From assembly GCF_902833085.1 (NCBI RefSeq), contig NZ_CADFEB010000015.1, positions 25,867-89,866 on the forward strand: a DNA stretch of 64,000 bases, in the 5' to 3' direction. Origin of the DNA: Burkholderia ubonensis. Its GTDB lineage: Bacteria > Pseudomonadota > Gammaproteobacteria > Burkholderiales > Burkholderiaceae. The notes beneath the pieces are model-generated. The model was given only the letters and a program-made list of their open reading frames with translations. It did not search any database and was not told where the DNA came from. A program made the translations under genes and the position numbers. How positions within the stretch are numbered: the stretch's first letter is position 1; each line of letters opens with the position of its first letter. Below are positions 27,235 to 35,227 of this stretch, in pieces.

Positions 27235-28587
27235 ATGGATGAACTTGCCCTGCTGGCGGACGCGGACCGACGCGCGCACGCCTATCTGACGTCGGTGGAC
27301 ACGCGCCGCGTGTTTCCGGATGCCGCCGCGCTGGCGAATCTGGCCGCCTTCGACGAGCCGCTGCCCGCACATGGGAAGCCGGCCGACGACGTGCTCCGGC
27401 TGCTCGACGGCGCCGGTTCGCCCGCGACCGTCGCGTCGAACGGCCCGAACTACTTCGGCTTCGTGATCGGCGCCGCGTTGCCGGCCGCCGCGGCGGCCGA
27501 GCGTCTGATGCTCGCGTGGGACCAGTGCGCGTCGTCGTTCGACAACTCGCCGGTGGCCGCGACGATCGAACGGCAGGCGGCGCGCTGGGTCGTCGACGCG
27601 CTCGATCTGCCGCGCGACAGCGCGGTCGGCTTCGGCACCAGCGCGACTGCGTGCACGCTCGTCGCGATCGCCGCCGCACGGCGCGCGCTGCTCGCGCGCA
27701 AGGGGTGGGACTTCGAAGGCGACGGCCTGATCGGCGCGCCGGAGGTCAAGGTGGTGATTTCGGAGCTTGCACACATCACGGTCAAGAAGGCGCTGCGGGT
27801 GCTCGGCTTCGGGATGAAGCGCATCGTCGTCGCGCCGGTGGATGCCCACGGGCGCATCGACCCCGATCGCCTGCCGACGCTCGACGACATGACGATCTTC
27901 TGCATGCAGGCCGGCGAAGTGAACACCGGCGAATTCGATCCGTTCGCCGCGCTGATTCCGCGCGCGAAGGCGGCGGGCGCGTGGGTGCACGTCGACGGCG
28001 CGTTCGGCCTGTGGGCGCGCGCGTCGTCGAAGGCGGCGCTGACCGACGGCATCGACGGCGCGGACAGCTGGACGACCGACGGCCACAAGTGGCTCAACAC
28101 GCCGTACGACGGCGCGATGGTGATCTGCCGGGATGCCGACGCGCTTGCCATTGCGATGAACGCCGCCGCCGCGTATTCGAGCGCCGAACGGGACGCGCAG
28201 ATGAATCTCAACCTCGAGTTCTCGCGACGGGCGCGCGGCATCCCGATCTGGGCCGCGTTACGCTCGCTCGGCCGCGACGGCGTTGCCGCGATGATCGACC
28301 GGCATTGCGCGCTGGCGTCGCGCGTCGCGACGGGCCTGCGTGCGGCCGGCTACGACGTGCTGAGCCGCGTCGTGCTCAACCAGGTGCTGGTGCGCGCCGC
28401 TACGGACGCGCAGACCGTCGCGATCCGCGAGGCCGCGCAGGCGTCGGGCGACGTGTGGTTCGGCCCGACCGTGTGGCAGGGGCGGCCGGCGTTCCGGATC
28501 AGCGTGTCGTCGTGGCGCACGGAGGAAGCGCACGTGGATCGGCTTGTTGATTTGCTGGCGGGGTTGTACAAGCGGCACGCGGGGTAA
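27235..28587 (+). CDS. PLP-dependent amino acid decarboxylase family protein (group II)
   Basis: The protein has 450 residues with the fold of aromatic-amino-acid/glutamate decarboxylases. Segments include NYFGFVIGAALPAAAAAERL, a FGTSATACTLVAIAAARRAL phosphate-binding region, HVDGAFGLWARAS with the conserved Asp, and TDGHKWLNTPYDGAM with Lys285 as Schiff-base lysine. Substrate specificity cannot be told. It follows the ArsR-type gene by 11 bases. The pairing of an ArsR sensor with a PLP decarboxylase is unusual for metal resistance and points to an amino-acid or sulfur-compound signal; this is inference. Confidence 0.92.
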   Translation: MDELALLADADRRAHAYLTSVDTRRVFPDAAALANLAAFDEPLPAHGKPADDVLRLLDGAGSPATVASNGPNYFGFVIGAALPAAAAAERLMLAWDQCASSFDNSPVAATIERQAARWVVDALDLPRDSAVGFGTSATACTLVAIAAARRALLARKGWDFEGDGLIGAPEVKVVISELAHITVKKALRVLGFGMKRIVVAPVDAHGRIDPDRLPTLDDMTIFCMQAGEVNTGEFDPFAALIPRAKAAGAWVHVDGAFGLWARASSKAALTDGIDGADSWTTDGHKWLNTPYDGAMVICRDADALAIAMNAAAAYSSAERDAQMNLNLEFSRRARGIPIWAALRSLGRDGVAAMIDRHCALASRVATGLRAAGYDVLSRVVLNQVLVRAATDAQTVAIREAAQASGDVWFGPTVWQGRPAFRISVSSWRTEEAHVDRLVDLLAGLYKRHAG

Positions 28588-28695
28588 GGTGAGCGGGTGC
28601 ATGGCGGGCGGGCCGAACGTCCGTCCGCTGCGCTGCGGGCAGTCGATGCCTGCCTAACGAGCATGGACCGTTCCGCAGATCCTGGATTCACGTGC

Positions 28696-29028
28696 CTAAG
28701 CAAACGAAATCACGAGCCTCTTGCCACATGCGGCCGCATATTTTCGCAATGTCGCAAACGAGGGCGAATGTTTTTCGCTAGTGAGCGATGCTTCGAGGCG
28801 CGACACGGCCGACGCCGTCGTACCCATACGCTCAGCGACCTGTGCTTGAGTCAGCCCAGCCTCTTGCCGAGCAGCCAATAGTGCGCGCAGCGCGGTGTAT
28901 TCATCTTCCAGCGCATCATAGGCCGCCTTGACCTTGCCATCTGCGAGCAGACGGGCCGTATCGTTAGCCGTATGCGAAACCGGATTGAATCCGTCAGCGC
29001 GACTACGCTTCGTTGCTCCCTTAGCCAT
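28696..29028 (-). CDS. HigA-type antitoxin (XRE helix-turn-helix)
   Basis: The 110-residue protein has a helix-turn-helix at about 55-105 (RQEAGLTQAQVAERMGTTAS then AVSRLEASL), ending SFATLRKYAAACGKRLVISF, which is the standard C-terminus of HigA-like antitoxins next to phage Gp49-like toxins. It starts within the last 8 bases of the toxin gene, the typical toxin-first order. It should bind the toxin and repress the shared promoter. Confidence 0.9.
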   Translation of the reverse strand: MAKGATKRSRADGFNPVSHTANDTARLLADGKVKAAYDALEDEYTALRALLAARQEAGLTQAQVAERMGTTASAVSRLEASLTSEKHSPSFATLRKYAAACGKRLVISFA

Positions 29029-29353
29029 TACGCACCTCTCTCAAACGTGCATGGGCGATGCGCAATTCTTGCTGCGGCGTCTCCTGAGTCTTCTTGACGA
29101 AGGAGTGCAGCACAACGACTTGCCGCCCGACATGTGTGCAATAGAACACTCGCCCGATACCTTCCCTACCGTTTGGACGCAACTCGAACAACCCGTTACC
29201 CATTGCGCGTGAGTGCGGCATTCGTAGATCTGCGCCGAATTCCTGAATCAGGTCCAGCAGCCGGAGGTAGTTCGCAAGAATCCCGGCGGGGAACGCGAAA
29301 ACGTCACGTTTCACGCGTTCGTTGTAGTAGACGATCGTCCAATCAGGTTTCAT
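29021..29353 (-). CDS. HigB-type toxin (RelE/ParE superfamily, phage Gp49-like)
   Basis: The protein has 110 residues: DWTIVYYNERVKRDVFAFPA, then FGADLRMPHSRAMGNGLFEL, then GIGRVFYCTHVGRQVVVLHS and FVKKTQETPQQELRIAHARL. This is the complete profile of the Gp49-like/HigB toxins, which cleave mRNA on the ribosome in studied relatives. The ATG at 29353 is used; a TTG at 29380 in the same frame is possible. No strong ribosome binding site is visible, fitting low expression. It overlaps the antitoxin gene by 8 bases. Confidence 0.88.
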   Translation of the reverse strand: MKPDWTIVYYNERVKRDVFAFPAGILANYLRLLDLIQEFGADLRMPHSRAMGNGLFELRPNGREGIGRVFYCTHVGRQVVVLHSFVKKTQETPQQELRIAHARLREVRNG

Positions 29354-29357
29354 GTTA

Positions 29358-29367
29358 GCAAATTTGC
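29358..29367. promoter_or_regulatory. candidate HigA operator
   Basis: The perfect palindrome GCAAATTTGC stands 5 bases upstream of the toxin start, where an autoregulating antitoxin would bind. It is AT-rich compared with its surroundings. Confidence 0.35.
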
Positions 29368-29380
29368 GATATTTCGGCAA

Positions 29381-29672
29381 TCCGACCTGTCATGCTCAAG
29401 CGACAGAGGCCCCTGTATCGCAGTCGTCGGTGGATAGATCCGTTGCGCCTCGGCGTTCACATGCCATTGCCGCAACCACGGTTCGTCAATTTCGACGTCC
29501 TCGACGGCCTGGGTCAAGATTCCGTTCGGCCAGCACGCGACACCCCTTTGCCGGGCCATCCCGAAATACCGCAAAATAGCGCTCACGCTGAGCCGTCACG
29601 ATCCGCTGTTCGACGCATTGCCGTACACGCAGCGCCCCCCAAAACGTTGCAAGCCTCGTTGCGAGAACAACC
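29381..29672. other. unassigned DNA between the toxin-antitoxin pair and the cupin gene
   Basis: Several short frames overlap here on both strands and none has a recognisable domain or good start. On the minus strand, protein-like stretches change frame (ERYFAVFRDGPAKG at about 29540-29585 and VEDVEIDEPWLRQWHVNAEA at about 29430-29500). This could be a decayed gene. I do not recognise it. Confidence 0.3.
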
Positions 29673-30146
29673 ATGCCCACACAACCCCATGAACTGCTGA
29701 AGGCCGCCGATATCGCGAACATGGAGCCGGAGCGCGCGGTGCATGCGCTGAACGGCAACGCGGTGCGCCTGCGGAAATCGATCGGCGACCTGACCGGGCT
29801 CACGCAGCTCGGCGTGCACCTGATCACGCTGATGCCCGGACACGCGTCCGCCGAATATCACCGGCACTGGTACGAAGAGGAGTTCGTCTATGTGCTGTCC
29901 GGGAGCGGGACGGCGACGATCGGCGAGCAGGACCACGCAGTCGGGCCGGGCGATTTCCTCGGCTTCGCGCGCGGCGGCGACGCGCATACGCTGGTGAACA
30001 CGGGCGACGAGCCGCTGGTGATTTTCGTCGGCGGGCAGCGGCTCGAGCACGACGTGTGCGATTACCCGAGAAGCGGCAAGCGCCTGTACGTGGCCGGCAA
30101 GCGCGAGGCGATGATCGATCTGCCCGATGACGAGGAACAGGCATGA
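29673..30146 (+). CDS. cupin-domain protein
   Basis: The protein has 157 residues with one cupin barrel. Motif 1 is AEYHRHWYEEEFVYVLSGSG and motif 2 is VGPGDFLGFARGGDAHTLVN, giving the His, His, Glu and His metal ligands of the family. A conserved extra strand (GKRLYVAGKREAMIDLPD) ends it. It lies 7 bases before the short-chain dehydrogenase gene and is probably cotranscribed. An isomerase, oxygenase or sensor role is possible; none can be chosen. Confidence 0.87.
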   Translation: MPTQPHELLKAADIANMEPERAVHALNGNAVRLRKSIGDLTGLTQLGVHLITLMPGHASAEYHRHWYEEEFVYVLSGSGTATIGEQDHAVGPGDFLGFARGGDAHTLVNTGDEPLVIFVGGQRLEHDVCDYPRSGKRLYVAGKREAMIDLPDDEEQA

Positions 30147-30153
30147 TCGGGTC

Positions 30154-30903
30154 ATGACCATGAACGACACGCGGCCTGTCGCACTCGTCACCGGCTCCAC
30201 GTCGGGCATCGGCGCCGCGATCGCGCGGCGTCTGTCGGCGGACGGCTACGCGGTGATCCTGCATTCGAGACGCTCCGTCGAAACGGGGCAGGCGATGGCA
30301 CGCGCGCTGGGCGCGGCGGCCTACGTGCAGGCCGATCTGGCCGACGACGCCGAGCGGGTGCGGCTGGTCCGCGACGCGCTCGCCGTGTGGGGCAGGCTCG
30401 ACCTGCTGGTCAACAACGCGGGGATCAGCCGCGTGATTCCGCACGACGATCTTGCCGCGGCCACACCGGCGATCTGGCAGGAACTGCATGAAGTCAACGT
30501 GATCGCGCCGTTCCGGCTGGTCGCCGAAGCGGAGCCGGCGCTGCGCGAAGCCGCGTCGCGGGGGCGGCCCGGTTGCGTCGTGAACGTCAGTTCGCATGCG
30601 GGCGTGCGGCCGAAGGGCGCGTCGATTCCGTATGCGGCGACGAAGGCGGCGCTCAACCACATGACGCGTCTGCTCGCGCTGTCGCTCGCGCCGGACATTC
30701 GCGTCAATGCGGTCGCGCCGGGCCTCGTCGACACGCCGCTGACCGCCGGCTGGACGGATGCGCGGCAGCGCTGGCGCGAGCACGCGCCGATGCGCCGTGC
30801 GGCGCAGCCGGACGACGTCGCGCAGACGGTCGCGATGCTGGCCGCATCGGACTATGTCACCGGCGAAGTCGTGCTGCTCGACGGCGGGCTGAACCTGACG
30901 TAG
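30154..30903 (+). CDS. short-chain dehydrogenase/reductase
   Basis: The 249-residue classical SDR has the cofactor loop TGSTSGIGAAIARRL, the NNAGISRV strand, the catalytic Ser in VNVSSHAGVRPKG, the Tyr-x3-Lys pair in IPYAATKAALNHM and a C-terminal VTGEVVLLDGGLNLT. It reduces or oxidises a carbonyl/alcohol with NAD(P). The ATG at 30154 was chosen over 30127 because the fold starts there. It is the second gene after the cupin gene. Confidence 0.92.
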   Translation: MTMNDTRPVALVTGSTSGIGAAIARRLSADGYAVILHSRRSVETGQAMARALGAAAYVQADLADDAERVRLVRDALAVWGRLDLLVNNAGISRVIPHDDLAAATPAIWQELHEVNVIAPFRLVAEAEPALREAASRGRPGCVVNVSSHAGVRPKGASIPYAATKAALNHMTRLLALSLAPDIRVNAVAPGLVDTPLTAGWTDARQRWREHAPMRRAAQPDDVAQTVAMLAASDYVTGEVVLLDGGLNLT

Positions 30904-30919
30904 GGATCGAATGCCGCAA

Positions 30920-30958
30920 GGTAGGCGGGCGCGGCACCAAGCGCCGCGTCCGCCTACC
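30920..30958. terminator. GC-rich hairpin between converging genes
   Basis: A 16-bp stem with a single G-T wobble (GGTAGGCGGGCGCGGC with GCCGCGTCCGCCTACC) lies between the dehydrogenase and azlD genes and includes the azlD stop codon. It lacks a clear T tract on either side, so it may end transcription only partly. Confidence 0.45.
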
Positions 30959-31256
30959 CCAGCAAATGCCGCAGCACGCCCGCCGACACGATGCCGATCG
31001 CCACGGTCGGCAGGATCGACAGGCGGGTCGCGGCCAGCAGCGTGACGGCCAGCGCGAGCAGGTCCGCGGGCCGGCTCGACACGAAGGCCGGCGCGATCAC
31101 CGAGATCAGCACGCAGCCGGGCACGTTCTCCATCACCGCCGTCATGCGCGGGCTGAGCGTGCGGTTGCGCAGCATCACGTAGCCGAGGATGCGCGACAGG
31201 TACGTCGTCGACGCCATCAGCACGATGGTCGCGACGGTATGGAAATCAGGCATCAT
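30954..31256 (-). CDS. azlD: AzlD family branched-chain amino acid export subunit
   Basis: The protein has 100 residues with three to four hydrophobic segments (TVATIVLMASTTYLSRILGY, CVLISVIAPAFVS, LLALAVTLLAATRL, VAIGIVSAGVLRHLLG). Size and order match AzlD, the small partner of AzlC in export of branched-chain amino acids. It overlaps azlC by 11 bases. The divergent Lrp-type gene is the probable regulator. Confidence 0.9.
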   Translation of the reverse strand: MMPDFHTVATIVLMASTTYLSRILGYVMLRNRTLSPRMTAVMENVPGCVLISVIAPAFVSSRPADLLALAVTLLAATRLSILPTVAIGIVSAGVLRHLLG

Positions 31257-31986
31257 CGCGCGGCTCCCACAGCACGGCGGCGATCAGCCCCGCGCACGCG
31301 CCGGCCGCGACGTACCATGCGCCCGGAACGGCCAGGTGCGTGGCGGCCGCGACGACGAGACTGACGAACCACGGCCGGCTCGCGCGCATGCCCTTCCACA
31401 TGCCTCGGAGCAGCACCAGGAAAACCGCCGTGAACGCCATGTCGAAGCCGTACTGCTCGACGTCGCCGATCGTCGGGCCGAGCGCGGCGCCGAGCGTCGT
31501 CATCGACAGCCACGTCATGTAGAGGCCGGCGGCCACGCCCGCGTAATACGGGACGCTAATGTGGTCGGCCGAGCGCTGCCGCGCGTCGGCGAGCGACATC
31601 GCCCAGCTCTCGTCGCACATGAAGAACAGCGCCGCGAACGCGCGCCTGCGCGGCAGGCGCCGGATATACGGCGCGAACGCGGCGCCCATCAGGATGTGCC
31701 GCGAATTGACCAGGAACGACATCGCGACGATCAGCGCGATGTGCGGCGGCGAGGTCCACAGCCGGATGGCCGCGAATTCGGAGCCGCCGCCGAAATTGAG
31801 GCCGGTCAGCATCGGCACTTCGAGCAGGCTCAAGCCCTTCTGCGCAGCCTGCGCGCCCAGCACCAGCGCAAACGGAACGAAACCCAGCATCATGGGCAGC
31901 GACGCACGCAGGCCGCGGCTCATCTCCAGCAAGAACGCGGACTGCTGGCGCAGCCCGGTCGACGTTGAAACACTACTGCTCATCAC
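31246..31986 (-). CDS. azlC: AzlC family branched-chain amino acid exporter
   Basis: The 246-residue membrane protein has the AzlC signature early in the sequence (GLRASLPMMLGFVPFALVLG, then LTGLNFGGGSEFAAIRLW) and the conserved loop FLVNSRHILMGAAFAPYIRR followed by DESWAMSLADAR. It should form the permease with AzlD in the inner membrane. A good GGAGG precedes the start. The Lrp/AsnC regulator is divergent about 120 bases away. Confidence 0.93.
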   Translation of the reverse strand: MMSSSVSTSTGLRQQSAFLLEMSRGLRASLPMMLGFVPFALVLGAQAAQKGLSLLEVPMLTGLNFGGGSEFAAIRLWTSPPHIALIVAMSFLVNSRHILMGAAFAPYIRRLPRRRAFAALFFMCDESWAMSLADARQRSADHISVPYYAGVAAGLYMTWLSMTTLGAALGPTIGDVEQYGFDMAFTAVFLVLLRGMWKGMRASRPWFVSLVVAAATHLAVPGAWYVAAGACAGLIAAVLWEPRDDA

Positions 31987-32108
31987 ACCTCCTTCGGGAG
32001 GAGGATTGTCTGCTTTTTTGACTCGAATCGGGTTGCGTTGTGGCCAGTTCTTTCGGAGAATTTGGCATCGAATACGCGATACGTGAATTTCTTGGAATCG
32101 GATGCCAA

Positions 32109-32567
32109 ATGAAGCTTGATGCCATTGACCGACGGATCCTGAGCGCGCTCCAGCGCGACGGCCGCATGCAGAACGTGGAGCTCGCGCAAGAAGTCGGGCT
32201 GTCGCCGTCGCCGTGCCTGCGGCGCGTGCGGCTGCTCGAGGAAGCGGGTGTGATCGAGAAATACGTGGCCGTGCTGAACCCCGCGAAGGTCGGCAAGGGG
32301 CTGACGATCTTCACGCGCGTATGGCTGAAGGGGCAGGACGCGGAATCCGTGAACCGCTTCGCCGAGGCCGTCCAGCAGATGCCGGAAGTCGTCGAGTGCC
32401 ATCTGATGGCGGGCGACTGCGATTTCCTGCTGCGCGTCGTCGCGGCCGACATCGACGACTACCGGCGTTTCCAGATGGAATACCTGACGCGCATTCCGGG
32501 CGTGCTGAGCGTGAAGACCGACATTCCGATGCAGAAGGTCAAGCTCACGTCGGCGCTGCCGACGTAG
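32109..32567 (+). CDS. Lrp/AsnC family regulator divergent from azlCD
   Basis: The protein has 152 residues: helix-turn-helix LDAIDRRILSALQRDGRMQN with SPSPCLRRVRLLEEAGVIEK, then the RAM domain with VECHLMAGDCDFLLRVVAAD and GVLSVKTDIPMQKVKL. The ATG at 32109 is used, since the frame upstream is unconserved. It is divergent from azlCD, like the azlB-azlCD arrangement in Bacillus. It probably senses leucine or another branched-chain amino acid and regulates export. Confidence 0.93.
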   Translation: MKLDAIDRRILSALQRDGRMQNVELAQEVGLSPSPCLRRVRLLEEAGVIEKYVAVLNPAKVGKGLTIFTRVWLKGQDAESVNRFAEAVQQMPEVVECHLMAGDCDFLLRVVAADIDDYRRFQMEYLTRIPGVLSVKTDIPMQKVKLTSALPT

Positions 32568-32671
32568 CGCCGCGCCGGTCACGATCGCCGGATAAACTGG
32601 CGGGCCGGGCCGCTTCGCCGCGCGCCCGGTCATGCGCCGGGACAGATGCGCTACTTCTTGTCGAGCCCTTC

Positions 32672-33241
32672 ATGCCGCCACTCAACAATCCGTGGAATTC
32701 GCTGGAAATCGTCAAGCTCGTGCTCGGCGTGCTGACGCCGTTGTCGGTGGCCTGCCTCGGCTGGCTCGTCGCGCGCCGGCTGAAGCGGCTGGAGCTCGTG
32801 CAGTGGACCAACCAGAAGCTGATCGAGAAACGGCTCGCGCTCTACGACGCGGTCGCGCCGCTGCTCAACCAGCTGCTGTGCTTCTACACGTGGATCGGCC
32901 ACTGGAAGGACATTTCGCCGGACGACGTGATCCGGGCCAAGCGCGAGCTGGACCGCACGTTCCACATCTACCGCTACCTGTTCGGCGACGACGTGTACGA
33001 CGCGTACCACACGTACATCCATGCGCTGTTCGAGACGCACACGGGCGCGGGCCAGGATGCGCGGATCCGCTCGCTCATCGAGGCGCCGAACGGCGATCGC
33101 ACGAAGCACGGCACGTACGCATGGAACCCGGCGTGGTACGGGCGGTTCGCGACCGCGAACGTCGTGGACGGCGCCGAAGTGCGCGCGCACTACACCCGGC
33201 TGATGGAGGTGCTGCGCATGTCGCTGGGCGCGAACCGGTGA
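32672..33241 (+). CDS. single-span membrane protein, function unknown
   Basis: The 189-residue protein has one N-terminal hydrophobic segment (LVLGVLTPLSVACLGWLVA at about 16-35), then a basic helix (RRLKRLELVQWTNQKLIEKR) and a soluble helical domain rich in aromatic residues (FYTWIGHWKDISPDDVIRAK, FHIYRYLFGDDVYDAYHTYI). It looks like a membrane-anchored cytoplasmic domain. No family name is recognised. It lies on its own between the Lrp-type and LysE genes. The start is the ATG at 32672 just before the hydrophobic segment. Confidence 0.75.
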   Translation: MPPLNNPWNSLEIVKLVLGVLTPLSVACLGWLVARRLKRLELVQWTNQKLIEKRLALYDAVAPLLNQLLCFYTWIGHWKDISPDDVIRAKRELDRTFHIYRYLFGDDVYDAYHTYIHALFETHTGAGQDARIRSLIEAPNGDRTKHGTYAWNPAWYGRFATANVVDGAEVRAHYTRLMEVLRMSLGANR

Positions 33242-33293
33242 ACCGGTGAAACGATGAATCGGCGGCCGGCGCGACGTGTACGCGCCGCGCGCG

Positions 33294-33926
33294 TCAGCTC
33301 CGGCCGGCGGCCGCGAGCCGCGCGGCGAGCCCGACGAACACGGTGCCGAGCAGGTACTGCGGCAGTTTCGACGGACGCCGGCGCGCGCCGATCCGGCGGC
33401 TCAGCCGGCTCGCGGACACGATCACCGCGCCGTTGACCACGAGGCCGATCAGGTTGAGCACGGTCGCGAGCACGAGAATCTGCACGGCGATCGAGCCGTT
33501 CTCCGGCCGGATGAATTGCGGGAACAGCGCCAGCACGAACAGCGCCATCTTCGGGTTGAGGAGGTTCGTCGTCAGGCCCTGGCGAAAGATCGTCGCGGTG
33601 GAGCGGCGCGGGGCCGACGCGTCCGGCGCGAGCGACGTCGCGTCCGAGCGGAACGTTTTCCACGCGAGATAGAGCAGGTAAGCGGCGCCGGCGAAGCGCA
33701 CGGCGTCGTACGCGATCGGCACGGCCAGGAACAGCTGCGACAGGCCGAGCGCGGCGGCCAGCGCGTGACAGTAGGTGCCGGCCTGGATGCCCGCCAGCGT
33801 GGCGAACCCGGCGCGCCGGCCCTGGCTGACGCTGCGCGACGCGATCAGCAGCATGTCGGGGCCGGGCGTGGCGGTCAGCGCGAGACACGCGCCGGAAAAC
33901 AGCGCGAGCGTGGAGAAGTCGATCAT
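33294..33926 (-). CDS. LysE/RhtB family amino acid exporter
   Basis: The 210-residue inner-membrane protein has six hydrophobic segments and the family signature GACLALTATPGPDMLLIASR plus SQGRRAGFATLAGIQAG. The loop DATSLAPDASAPRRSTATIF is followed by RQGLTTNLLNPKMALFVLAL, which is also conserved. These proteins export lysine, threonine, homoserine lactones or related compounds. It is convergent with the unknown membrane protein and close to the XRE regulator gene on the same strand (100 bases). Confidence 0.93.
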   Translation of the reverse strand: MIDFSTLALFSGACLALTATPGPDMLLIASRSVSQGRRAGFATLAGIQAGTYCHALAAALGLSQLFLAVPIAYDAVRFAGAAYLLYLAWKTFRSDATSLAPDASAPRRSTATIFRQGLTTNLLNPKMALFVLALFPQFIRPENGSIAVQILVLATVLNLIGLVVNGAVIVSASRLSRRIGARRRPSKLPQYLLGTVFVGLAARLAAAGRS

Positions 33927-34026
33927 GGGCGTTCCTCCGCGCCGGTTCGGCGCAAAAGGAGGAACAGTGTAGGAATGCGCGCGATGCCGGTCAACCGGGA
34001 TGGCGCGTGGGCGATGCGACGCCGCG

Positions 34027-34941
34027 CTACACCCGGTCGAGCAAGTCGACGAGCAGCTTCGCGCCGTCGGCCCCTTTCGTGGAATCGGTCCACAGCCGGT
34101 CGATCATCTTCCGATACATGGCGACGGCATCGGCCGACGTGGTGATCGTCGCGATGCCGGTGCGAATGTTCGGCAGCTCGCCGAGCCGGAACGGCGACAC
34201 CGCGATATGCGCGCTGTCGTCGTCCTCGAAGATCTGGAAGGTCTCGTTCGGCAGGTTGTCGCTGACGATGCCGATCCGCACGCCCTTGGCATCGTCCTCG
34301 AGCATCCCGACGATCCGCATCACCTCGCGGCGCGCGGCGAGCTTGCGCTCGAGCTGCACGCCGGGCGGCAGCCCGAGGCGGCCGACCAGGCCGTGGTGCA
34401 GGAACTGCTCGATCTGGCGCAGCCCGATCAGGCTCGTCACGTTCAGCGGGGCGCGCCGGAACGCGGCCTTGCGGTCCGCGAGGATCGCCATCACTTTCGA
34501 CAGCGTCTGCCGCCACGCGGCATCGGTCAGCGACGGCGGGATGCTTTCCTCGAGCATCTGGCGCAGCCAGCCTTCGTAATCGTCGGACGTCAGCAGGAAC
34601 GAGAACGGATCGAAATGCGCGACGATGCGCTGCGAGCGGCTCTCGAGCTGCCGCATGCGCTCGAAATAGCTGATCGCCGAATCGTGATACTCGACCTCGA
34701 CACCCATCAGGTTTGCGAGCGACACGCCGAACAGGGCGGCGAGCCGCTCGAGCGTGTCGATCTTCACGATCTCGCCGCGTTCGAGCTTGTAGACCGCCGC
34801 GCGCGAGATGTTCAGCCGCTCGGCGACATCCTCGCTGCGCAGCTCGGCGGCCATCCGGTACGCGCGCAAGCGCTCGCCGATGCTGTTGAAATCGAAGCGC
34901 GCGCCGCGCAGGCGCGTTTTTCGGGACCCGGCTGTGGGCAT
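34027..34941 (-). CDS. XRE family regulator at the head of the catabolic cluster
   Basis: The protein has 304 residues. Helix-turn-helix at about 20-80: IGERLRAYRMAAELRSEDVA, then ERLNISRAAVYKLERGEIVK. A long C-terminal domain of about 200 residues follows (DPFSFLLTSDDYEGWLRQML, GIVSDNLPNETFQIFEDDDS, AHIAVSPFRLGELPNIRTGI) that resembles no standard sensor I can name. It is divergent from the porin gene. A 16-base palindrome with arms GTCTA and TAGAC appears before the porin and later units of the cluster. Because this is the only cluster-encoded DNA-binding protein, I infer it binds that site. Confidence 0.88.
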   Translation of the reverse strand: MPTAGSRKTRLRGARFDFNSIGERLRAYRMAAELRSEDVAERLNISRAAVYKLERGEIVKIDTLERLAALFGVSLANLMGVEVEYHDSAISYFERMRQLESRSQRIVAHFDPFSFLLTSDDYEGWLRQMLEESIPPSLTDAAWRQTLSKVMAILADRKAAFRRAPLNVTSLIGLRQIEQFLHHGLVGRLGLPPGVQLERKLAARREVMRIVGMLEDDAKGVRIGIVSDNLPNETFQIFEDDDSAHIAVSPFRLGELPNIRTGIATITTSADAVAMYRKMIDRLWTDSTKGADGAKLLVDLLDRV

Positions 34942-35140
34942 GAAGTACCTCTGGGTGACAGGTGAAAAAAACCGACAAACACCTGTTGCGCGAAGGCGCC
35001 GCGAAGACCGGTATTTGTCTATTTTTTTGTATCGGGTATTTTAACGTAGACGACGGCGGATGCACGCGCACCCGCGGCTCGCGGTCGTCCTGTGCGCGGG
35101 AGCGGCCGGCAATCGGCTCGTGTTCGCGCACGCTCGTGCC

Positions 35141-35156
35141 GTCTAAATATTTGGAC
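35141..35156. promoter_or_regulatory. GTCTA-N6-TAGAC-type operator before the porin gene
   Basis: GTCTAAATATTTGGAC is a near-perfect dyad 72 bases before the porin start. Half-sites also occur at 35017 (GTCTA) and 35047 (TAGAC) in the same XRE/porin intergenic region. Confidence 0.55.
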
Positions 35157-35227
35157 GATCGGCGATGGAGACATCGCGCATTCCAACCATTCCCACATGC
35201 CGGCCCGTTGCGCCGGGAGGAGAAAGC

